A stretch of 64,000 nt of DNA from Burkholderia stagnalis (GTDB taxonomy: Bacteria > Pseudomonadota > Gammaproteobacteria > Burkholderiales > Burkholderiaceae), in contig NZ_CADESW010000004.1 of assembly GCF_902830275.1 (NCBI RefSeq), positions 186,001 through 250,000 on the forward strand, read 5' to 3'. Of the stretch, positions 55,229-61,867 are shown piece by piece (position 1 is the first letter of the stretch; every line of letters begins with the position of its first letter). A model generated the notes under the pieces. The model did not search any database. It had not been told where the DNA came from and worked only from the letters and a program-made list of their open reading frames with translations. Both the position numbers and the translations under genes were made by a program.

Positions 55229-55972
55229 TTACGCCTTCACGCGCCGCTGCCGCACCGCTTCATACAGGCACACACCGCTCGCAACCGACACGTTCAGGCT
55301 CTCGACGCTGCCGGCCATCGGAATGCTCATCACTTCGTCGCAGGTGTCGCGCGTGAGCCGGCGCATGCCCTCGCCTTCCGCGCCCATCACCAGCGCGACC
55401 GGGCCGTCGAGCTTCGTGTCGTAGAGCGTCGCCGACGCTTCATCCGACGTGCCGATGATCCACACGCCCGCTTCCTTCAGCTCGCGCAGCGCGCGCGCGA
55501 GGTTCGTCACCGTGATATACGGCACCGTATCCGCCGCGCCGCTCGCGACCTTCGCCGCTGTCGCATTCAGCCCGACCGCGCGGTCGCGCGGCGCGATCAC
55601 CGCGTGCGCGCCGGCCGCATCGGCCACGCGCAGGCACGCGCCGAGGTTGTGCGGATCGGTGACGCCGTCGAGCACGAGCAGCAGCGCCGGGCCCTGGATC
55701 CCGTCGAGCAGCTCGGACAGGTTCTGCGCGAGCGGAACGTCCTCGACCCGCGCGACCACGCCTTGATGGCGCTCGGTATGCGCGAGACCCCAGAGGCGCG
55801 TTTCGTCGGCCGCGATCAGCCGCACGCCCGCTTCCTTCGCGGCGTGCAGGAAATCCTGCATGCGGCGGTCGCGGCGCGTCTGGTCGTACAGCACCTCCGC
55901 AACCGTCGACGCGTCGTGCCGCAAGCGTGCGGTCACCGCATGAAAACCGTAGAGAACCTTCAGACGTGACAT
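55229..55972 (-). CDS. rlmB: 23S rRNA (guanosine-2'-O-)-methyltransferase RlmB
   Basis: 247-aa SpoU/TrmH-family knotted methyltransferase modifying G2251 of 23S rRNA. An N-terminal substrate-binding domain (~1-75) precedes the SpoU motifs: [24 protein letters not shown] with the catalytic Arg, [11 protein letters not shown] and [22 protein letters not shown]. It lies 147 bp downstream of rnr on the same strand. Confidence 0.96.
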   Translation of the reverse strand: MSRLKVLYGFHAVTARLRHDASTVAEVLYDQTRRDRRMQDFLHAAKEAGVRLIAADETRLWGLAHTERHQGVVARVEDVPLAQNLSELLDGIQGPALLLVLDGVTDPHNLGACLRVADAAGAHAVIAPRDRAVGLNATAAKVASGAADTVPYITVTNLARALRELKEAGVWIIGTSDEASATLYDTKLDGPVALVMGAEGEGMRRLTRDTCDEVMSIPMAGSVESLNVSVASGVCLYEAVRQRRVKA

Positions 55973-56119
55973 GACTGGAACAACCTTCGATCAAACGCGC
56001 GGCCACGCAACGCGCGCGGCCGCAAACCATGGAAACGGAAAGCGCCGCGTGCCCGGCGAATGACCGGGCACACGGCGTCTCTCGATGCTGCGGGCGCGGC
56101 GCATGCGCCGCCCCGTCGT

Positions 56120-58570
56120 TCAGTACTTCTTGCGGGCGCGTGCCTTCTTTGCCGCCGTCTTCGCCGGCACGCCCTTCTTCTTCGCGGCGCCGTGCGGCGC
56201 ACGTGCTTCCTTCACGGCCGCAGTCGGCGCGCTCGCGGCCTTCTTGCGATGCGGCGCCGGTTCCTCTGCCGGCGGCAGCGCGCGCACGCGCGGGCCGCCG
56301 CGATCGGCGTTGACGACCGCCGGCGCCGGGCGCGGCGCCTTCACGGGCGTGTCGCGCACCAGCCGGAAATCGATCTTGCGCGCGTCGAGATCGACGCGGC
56401 TCACCTGCACGCGCACGCGGTCCGACAGGCGATAGCGGATGCCGGTGCGCTCGCCGCGCAGTTCATTCTTGATCTCGTCGTACTGGAAGTAGTCCGAGCC
56501 GAGCTCCGTGACGTGCACGAGCCCTTCGATGAACAGCGTGTCGAGCTGCACGAAGATGCCGAACGACGTGACGCCGTTCACCATCCCGCCGTATTCCTCG
56601 CCGAGCTTGTCGCGCATGAAGTAGCACTTGAGCCATGCTTCGACGTCGCGCGACGCCTCGTCGGCGCGCCGCTCGTTCGCCGAGCAGTGCAGGCCGAGCT
56701 CTTCCCAGATCGCGGTGTTGTTGCGCGAGCGGTTGCGCGCTTCGTCGTCCGCCTGCTGCATCGCGCGGGCGCGCGGCGACAGCGCGGTGTTCAGCTCGAA
56801 ACCGTCCGGCGCCTTCGGCAGGTACTTCTTGCCGGACAGGATCGCGTAGATCGCGCGGTGCGTGAGCAGGTCCGGATAGCGGCGGATCGGGCTCGTGAAG
56901 TGCGCGTAGGCTTCATACGCGAGACCGAAGTGGCCGATGTTGTCCGGGCTGTAGACCGCCTGCTGCATCGAGCGCAGCAGCATCGGCTGCAGCATCTGCG
57001 CGTCGGGCCGGTCGCGGATCTGCGCCATCAGCGCCGCGTAGTCGCTCGCATGCGGCTTGTCGCCGCCGCCGAGCGACAGGCCCATGCCGCGCAGGAATGC
57101 ACGCAGGTTCTCGAGCTTCTCCGGCGTCGGCCCCGCGTGCACGCGGTACAGGCCCGGATGCTTGTTGCGCTTCAGGAAGTCGGCCGCGCACACGTTCGCG
57201 GCCAGCATGCATTCCTCGATCAGCTTGTGCGCATCGTTGCGCTGGCGCGGCACGATCTGCTCGATCTTGCCCTGCGAGTTGCAGACGATGTACGTCTCGG
57301 TCGTATCGAAATCGATCGCGCCGCGCTTCTGCCGCGCGGCGAACAGCGCCTTGTAGACGCCGTACAGGTTCTGCAGGTGCGGCAGCAGCTCGGCGCGGCG
57401 CGCCGCCTCCGGCCCCTTCGTGTTCGCGAGCACCGCCGCCACTTCCGTGTACGTGAGGCGCGCGGCCGAATGGATCACGGCCGGATAGAACTGGTATGCC
57501 TTGATCTCGCCGCGCGCGGTGATCACCATGTCACACGCGAGCACGCAGCGGTCGACCTGCGGATTCAGCGAACACAGGCCGTTCGACAGTTTCTCCGGCA
57601 GCATCGGGATCACACGGCGCGGGAAATAGACCGACGTGCTGCGCTCGAGCGCATCGCCGTCGAGGCCGCTGCCCGGCTGCACGTAGTGCGAGACGTCCGC
57701 GATCGCGACGATCAGGCGGAAGCCGTCGCCACGGCCGACCTTGGTCGGTTCGCAATAGACCGCATCGTCGAAGTCGCGCGCGTCCTCACCGTCGATCGTG
57801 ACGAGCGGCACGTCGCGCAGGTCGACGCGGAACCGCAGGTCGGCAGGCCGCACCTTGTCCGGCAGCGCGGCTGCATCGTCGAGGGCGGGCTGGCTGAATT
57901 CGTGCGGCACGCCGTACTTGCGCACTGCGATCTCGATCTCCATGCCCGGATCGTCGATGTCGCCGAGCACTTCGACCACGCGGCCGAGCGGCTGCGAATG
58001 ACGGCTCGGGAAATCGGTCAGCTCGACGACGACCACCTGGCCCACCTTCGCCTTCTTCACGTTCTGCGTGATCAGGATGTCGTGGCCGATGCGCTTGTCT
58101 TCGGGCGCGACGATCAAGGCGCCGTTCTCGTTGAGCAGGCGGCCGATCACGCGCTTGTTCGCGCGCTCGGTGACTTCGACCACATGGCCTTCCGGCCGGC
58201 CGCGGCGATCGTAGCCGACGATCCGCGCGAGCACGCGGTCGCCGTGCATCACCTTCTGCATTTCACCGTTCGGCAAGAACAGGTCGTCCTGTCCGTCGTC
58301 GCGAATCACGAAGCCGTAGCCGTCGCGATGGCCCTGCACGCGCCCGGCGACGAAGTTCGAAGGATGGGTCAACTGATAGTGGCCGCGCTTGTCGAGCCGG
58401 ATCTGGCCGTCGCGCTCCATCGCTGCGACGCGCCGGAAGAACCCTTCGCGCTCCTGACGCTTGATCGACAGCGCCTCGGCGATGTCGTTCGCGGCGAGGG
58501 GCGCGTCGCTCGTACGCAGCACGCCGAGAATCTCTTCACGGCTCGGAATGGGGTACGGATATTTGCTCAA
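56120..58570 (-). CDS. rnr: Ribonuclease R
   Basis: 816-aa processive 3'-5' exoribonuclease. Domains in order: N-terminal winged helix (~8-65), two cold-shock domains (~70-230), RNB catalytic domain with IDGEDARDFDDAVY (Mg-binding Asp cluster, ~262-275), S1 domain (~640-720) and a Lys-rich basic tail (KKKGVPAKTAAKKARARKKY). It degrades structured RNA and takes part in trans-translation quality control. An 18-bp perfect palindrome lies 66 bp upstream. Confidence 0.97.
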   Translation of the reverse strand: MSKYPYPIPSREEILGVLRTSDAPLAANDIAEALSIKRQEREGFFRRVAAMERDGQIRLDKRGHYQLTHPSNFVAGRVQGHRDGYGFVIRDDGQDDLFLPNGEMQKVMHGDRVLARIVGYDRRGRPEGHVVEVTERANKRVIGRLLNENGALIVAPEDKRIGHDILITQNVKKAKVGQVVVVELTDFPSRHSQPLGRVVEVLGDIDDPGMEIEIAVRKYGVPHEFSQPALDDAAALPDKVRPADLRFRVDLRDVPLVTIDGEDARDFDDAVYCEPTKVGRGDGFRLIVAIADVSHYVQPGSGLDGDALERSTSVYFPRRVIPMLPEKLSNGLCSLNPQVDRCVLACDMVITARGEIKAYQFYPAVIHSAARLTYTEVAAVLANTKGPEAARRAELLPHLQNLYGVYKALFAARQKRGAIDFDTTETYIVCNSQGKIEQIVPRQRNDAHKLIEECMLAANVCAADFLKRNKHPGLYRVHAGPTPEKLENLRAFLRGMGLSLGGGDKPHASDYAALMAQIRDRPDAQMLQPMLLRSMQQAVYSPDNIGHFGLAYEAYAHFTSPIRRYPDLLTHRAIYAILSGKKYLPKAPDGFELNTALSPRARAMQQADDEARNRSRNNTAIWEELGLHCSANERRADEASRDVEAWLKCYFMRDKLGEEYGGMVNGVTSFGIFVQLDTLFIEGLVHVTELGSDYFQYDEIKNELRGERTGIRYRLSDRVRVQVSRVDLDARKIDFRLVRDTPVKAPRPAPAVVNADRGGPRVRALPPAEEPAPHRKKAASAPTAAVKEARAPHGAAKKKGVPAKTAAKKARARKKY

Positions 58571-58635
58571 GGGCTTGTCGATGGTTGTTCTCGTTGCGTT
58601 GGCTGATGATGCGCGGCATCAATACGACCATGCCG

Positions 58636-58653
58636 ATATAGACATGTCTATAT
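58636..58653. promoter_or_regulatory. 18-bp perfect palindrome upstream of rnr
   Basis: ATATAGACATGTCTATAT, 66 bp upstream of the rnr start, in the region shared with tRNA-Leu. TATAGAC half-sites resemble operators of HutC-type GntR repressors. No such regulator gene is adjacent. TATAGACA may also serve as a -10-like element. Confidence 0.7.
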
Positions 58654-58751
58654 TGTTGGCGGCCATTCTAACACCCGGCCGTGTCAGGAACGACGCACAC
58701 GCGCTGCGTTCGCCCGCCGGCCGGCCCGGCTCGGCGCAATGAAAAAAAGTG

Positions 58752-58779
58752 TTGACACGGATAAATGGGGCGCTATAAT
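58752..58779 (+). promoter_or_regulatory. Promoter of tRNA-Leu
   Basis: Consensus TTGACA at 58752-58757 and TATAAT at 58774-58779, 16-bp spacing, 35 bp ahead of the tRNA. Confidence 0.92.
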
Positions 58780-58814
58780 TGCGGTCTTTCGCGATGCAGC
58801 AACAAGCGAAACGT

Positions 58815-58901
58815 GCCCAGGTGGCGGAATTGGTAGACGCACTAGGTTCAGGTCCTAGCGGTGGCAACACCGTGGAGGTTCGAGTCCTCTCCTGGGCACC
58901 A
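58815..58901 (+). tRNA. tRNA-Leu (anticodon CAG)
   Basis: 87-nt class II tRNA with acceptor GCCCAGG/CCTGGGC, anticodon CAG at 58849-58851, long variable arm (CGGTGGCAACACCG), T-loop GGTTCGAGTCC and encoded CCA. Confidence 0.98.
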
Positions 58902-58912
58902 TCTGTTTTTTG

Positions 58913-58937
58913 AAAGGCCGGCTATATGCCGGCCTTT
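58913..58937 (+). terminator. Terminator of tRNA-Leu
   Basis: AAAGGCCGGC / GCCGGCCTTT with a 5-nt loop just after the tRNA. Confidence 0.85.
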
Positions 58938-59049
58938 CTCATTTCTGCGCCCGGGAAGCCAAGCGCCTGCGCGCTTTGCGTGAGGACTCGAAAGGCTGCG
59001 CTTGCGAGTGCAGCCGGGGTCGCGCCCGTGTGACCGAGTCCCCTCCCCC

Positions 59050-59111
59050 GGCACCATCTGTTTTGAAAAGGTCGGCTTCGTGCCGGCCTTTTTCCATTTC
59101 TGCGCCCGGGA
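59050..59111 (+). repeat. Decayed direct repeat of the tRNA-Leu 3' end and terminator
   Basis: 59050-59111 repeats 58895-58956: GGCACCATCTG, a hairpin with the same GGTCGGC/GCCGGCC plan and the trailing CTGCGCCCGGG. Preceding sequence (GAGTCCCCTCCCCCGGCACCA) looks like a mutated tRNA-Leu 3' arm. The second hairpin keeps a better T-run (TTTTT), so it may be a back-up terminator. Confidence 0.85.
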
Positions 59112-59114
59112 TGC

Positions 59115-59666
59115 TCAAAGCATCCGCTTCAGCACGCCGTTCCTCGACGCGAAATGATGCTTGAGCGCCGCAGCCGCGTGTGCCGCCACCAGGAATGCCA
59201 GCGCATAGCAGCCGATCCGGTGGAGATCGAACCAGTGCTCGGTCACGGGCCCCGCGCTGAACGGCGTCTTCACGTAAAACACCCCGAACAGCCAGTAGCC
59301 GTCCGGCACCATCACGAAGCCGCTGAACAGCACGAACGCGACCAGCGCGTAGATCAACGAGTGCACCAGATGCGCAATCGATCGCTGCGCCGGAGGAATC
59401 GACTGGACGTCAGGCGGCGTCCGGCGGAAGAACGACCACACGTAGCGCAGCGGAAACAGCACGATCAGGCAGCTCGCGAGCGACATGTTGAGCGTCGACA
59501 CGAAACGCCAGACATCCGGCTGGGTGATGAAGTGCAGTGAAAATCCTGCCGCCATCGTGTACAGGATCACGGCCGCGAAGATCCAGTGCAGTGCGCGGGA
59601 AAATCGATCGTATCGGCCATCGCCTGATGACGCCCCCTGAGAGTTCATTCGAGAAACCACATGCAT
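59115..59666 (-). CDS. Cytochrome b561-type membrane protein
   Basis: 183 aa, four transmembrane helices of the prokaryotic b561 family: DRFSRALHWIFAAVILYTM with the first heme His, SLHFIT, RSIAHLVHSLIYALVAFVLFSGFVM, and EHWFDLHRIGCYALAFLVAAHAAAALKHHF with further His ligands. It likely moves electrons between quinol and a periplasmic acceptor such as superoxide. AAAGGA lies 6-7 nt before the ATG at 59666, supporting the longer start. Confidence 0.9.
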   Translation of the reverse strand: MHVVSRMNSQGASSGDGRYDRFSRALHWIFAAVILYTMAAGFSLHFITQPDVWRFVSTLNMSLASCLIVLFPLRYVWSFFRRTPPDVQSIPPAQRSIAHLVHSLIYALVAFVLFSGFVMVPDGYWLFGVFYVKTPFSAGPVTEHWFDLHRIGCYALAFLVAAHAAAALKHHFASRNGVLKRML

Positions 59667-59797
59667 GATTCATCCTTTATCGATTACCGGTACAGTGTTG
59701 CCGCGGATAAGTGGATGAAATTATCGATGTCGGTTCCCGTTCCGATAAGCAATATCAAGGATTTCCAAATACCTGATTCCGGCTGGCGGCCGACCGC

Positions 59798-60487
59798 TCA
59801 GGTCCGCTCCAGCCGATACCCGTAGTTGTAGACCGTCGTGATCACGAGCCCGTTCTTCGGCCGCAGCCCGAGGCTCGAACGCAGCTTGCTCATATAGGTG
59901 GCGAGCGTCGCATCGTACTTCCGATCGACCACACCCCAGATGCGCTTGATCATCATGTCCTTCGACACGATCCGCCCGACGCTCTCGAACAGCATCAGCG
60001 CAAGATCGAACTCGCGCTGCGACAGTTCGACCGGCGCACCGTCCACGGTCGCGGCATGCGCGCTCACGTCGAGCGCGAACTTGCCGACCTCGACGATCTT
60101 CGCGCGCTGCATCTCCGGGTAATACTTGCGCGCCTGCGCATTCACGCGCGCGATCAGCTCGCGCTCCCGCAGCGGCTTGATCAGATAATCGTCGGCGCCG
60201 CTGTTGAGACCGAACACGATGTCGTTCTCGCCGTCGTGCTGCGTCATCATGATGATCGGCAACGCATCGGCAAACGATTCGCGCGCCCAGCGCATCACGT
60301 CGATCCCCGACTTGCCGGGCACGTCCCAGTCGAGCAGCAGCACGTCGGCGCGCTGCGTGCTCACCAGCTCGACAAAGCTATCGCCGTCGTGCCGCACTTC
60401 CGTGTCGTAGCCCGCCTTGTTGAGCCAGCCGGCCACGACGCCCGCCTGGGTCACGATGTCTTCGAGTATTGCGACAATCATGTTCAT
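59798..60487 (-). CDS. OmpR-family response regulator
   Basis: 229 aa. Receiver domain with the acidic pair E9-D10, phospho-acceptor D53 (LLLDWDVPGKSG) and the conserved Lys in DYLIKPL (~103). The C-terminal winged HTH is DNA-binding (LSQREFDLALMLFESVGRIVSKDMMIKRIWG). No histidine kinase gene is nearby. It starts 7 bp after the stop of the last pseudopilin gene, so it is co-transcribed with the secretin operon and may control it. Confidence 0.9.
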   Translation of the reverse strand: MNMIVAILEDIVTQAGVVAGWLNKAGYDTEVRHDGDSFVELVSTQRADVLLLDWDVPGKSGIDVMRWARESFADALPIIMMTQHDGENDIVFGLNSGADDYLIKPLRERELIARVNAQARKYYPEMQRAKIVEVGKFALDVSAHAATVDGAPVELSQREFDLALMLFESVGRIVSKDMMIKRIWGVVDRKYDATLATYMSKLRSSLGLRPKNGLVITTVYNYGYRLERT

Positions 60488-60494
60488 CCCGATC

Positions 60495-61022
60495 TCAATG
60501 TGCCGCTCCGCCCCCAGGCGCGTTCGCCGCTCCGTCGACCGGAGCGGGCGGCAGGTAAACAAACGCCCATTCGCCGTACGCGTCGCTGTCGCCGAATGCG
60601 TCGTACCGCGCAGGGAAGCCCTGGCGCTTCAGCGGCCGCCCCGGCGACTCGCTGAACACGCCCATGATGCCGCCGTCCGGCGCCTTCACGAGCCCCCACT
60701 GCATCGATCCGGTCAGTGGATCGGCGTACAGGCGCCGCAAGTGACGCAGCGTCGGCAGGCCGCGGCGATCCTCCAGCAGCGCCTCGAGCGACGCCGGATA
60801 GCGGCTGCCTCCCGCCGCATTGTAGTAGCTTGCGATCGCCGCGCGATACTGGTCGCCGACGAACAGCAGTTGCGCCTCGCGCTCGCGCTGCTGCACCGTC
60901 GTCCAGATGCGCGCCGCCTGCGTCATGCCGAGCCCCAGCGCCGCGACGAGCATCAGCACGCCGAGATACGCGATGCCGCGCTGGCCGCGCGGGGAGCCAC
61001 GCGAACGGTTACCACGCCGCAT
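60495..61022 (-). CDS. Atypical pseudopilin-like protein
   Basis: 175 aa with a basic leader and hydrophobic helix (RGIAYLGVLMLVAALGLGM) like a prepilin, but the usual Glu at +5 after the cleavage Gly is absent, as in GspK-type tip pseudopilins. The helix continues AARIWTTVQQREREAQLLFVGDQYRAAIASYY, followed by a globular domain with PLTGSMQWG. It overlaps the upstream pseudopilin gene by 14 bp. Confidence 0.8.
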   Translation of the reverse strand: MRRGNRSRGSPRGQRGIAYLGVLMLVAALGLGMTQAARIWTTVQQREREAQLLFVGDQYRAAIASYYNAAGGSRYPASLEALLEDRRGLPTLRHLRRLYADPLTGSMQWGLVKAPDGGIMGVFSESPGRPLKRQGFPARYDAFGDSDAYGEWAFVYLPPAPVDGAANAPGGGAAH

Positions 61023-61404
61023 AGGCGCTCCCGTCGAGCGCGCGCCCTTTCGCGCCGCTCTTCACGTCCGCGATGCCGCCCGTCTCGCCGGCCTGCGGCT
61101 GCCACGAGCCGCGCTTGCCCGTGAGCGGGTCGAGCGGCATCTCGCGCAGATAGCGCTTTTCCACCAGCGCATCGAGCGTGTCCGGGTCGCGGCCGTGATC
61201 CGCCCGGTAATCGTCGATCGACTGGCGCAGCGTGTTCAGGTTGTGACGCAGCACCGTTTCCTTCGCGCGATCGCTCTGCTTGAGGTAGCCGGGCGCGACG
61301 AACGCGGTGAGCGCCGCGATGATCGCCATCACGACGAGCAGCTCGATCAGCGTGAAGCCGGCAGCGCGGCGCGTGCGTCTACCACTGGTTGTACGGGACG
61401 CCAT
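61009..61404 (-). CDS. GspG-like pseudopilin
   Basis: 131 aa. Prepilin signal G16|FTLIELLVVMAIIAALTAFVAP with Glu at +5. The rest resembles a GspG major pseudopilin (LRHNLNTLRQSIDDYRADHGRDPDTLDALVEKRYLREMPLDPLTGKRGSWQ). It would be processed by a prepilin peptidase (not in window) and assemble into a short periplasmic pilus. It overlaps the preceding gene by 26 bp. Confidence 0.9.
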   Translation of the reverse strand: MASRTTSGRRTRRAAGFTLIELLVVMAIIAALTAFVAPGYLKQSDRAKETVLRHNLNTLRQSIDDYRADHGRDPDTLDALVEKRYLREMPLDPLTGKRGSWQPQAGETGGIADVKSGAKGRALDGSAYAAW

Positions 61405-61867
61405 TGAAGCCCTCCTTGCGATTGGTCGAGCGGATGTCGAACACGTCCTCGCCGGACGAGAACGAATCGGGATCGCTCGCGTAGCTGCGCGTTTCCCAGG
61501 TGTCTTCGGGCGCCTTGCCGTCGCATTCGCACATCGGATCGGCGGGAATCTTGCGCAGGAAATACAGCCGTGCGCCGTCCGGCGACTTCTTGTCCTCGAC
61601 GCCGTCGACGAGCGCGCGCAGGTCGGGCGGATAGCCGCTCGCGTCGACGCTGCGCTCGATGCGCCCGTCGCCTGCCGCCTCCTTGTACGCGTCGAGCGCC
61701 GAGCGGATCACCACCAGCGCGCGGCGCAGCTCGGCTTCGTCCGCGCGGCGCTTGACGAGATCGGTCAACGGCAGCGCGACGGTCGCGAGCAATGCGAGCA
61801 GCGACATCGCCACCATCAGCTCGATCAGCGTGAACCCGCGCGCGCGGGCGCGTCGGCGGATGCTCAT
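61379..61867 (-). CDS. GspG/GspH-like pseudopilin
   Basis: 162 aa. Prepilin signal G11|FTLIELMVAMSLLALLATVALP with Glu at +5, then RRADEAELRRALVVIRSALDAYKEA and a C-terminal domain with ADPMCECDGK (two nearby cysteines) and FDIRSTNRKEGFNGVPYNQW. Its start overlaps the secretin stop by 4 bp (ATGA), so the operon is translationally coupled. Confidence 0.9.
   Translation of the reverse strand: MSIRRRARARGFTLIELMVAMSLLALLATVALPLTDLVKRRADEAELRRALVVIRSALDAYKEAAGDGRIERSVDASGYPPDLRALVDGVEDKKSPDGARLYFLRKIPADPMCECDGKAPEDTWETRSYASDPDSFSSGEDVFDIRSTNRKEGFNGVPYNQW

Noticed and set aside
56060..58606. 848-aa plus-strand open frame opposite rnr
   Set aside because: Longer than RNase R itself but of low-complexity Arg/Ala/Val/His composition with no motifs; a shadow of rnr.
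58848..59057. 69-aa minus-strand frame across tRNA-Leu
   Set aside because: Typical spurious translation of a tRNA gene (CPGEDSNLHG pattern), often misannotated as a protein.
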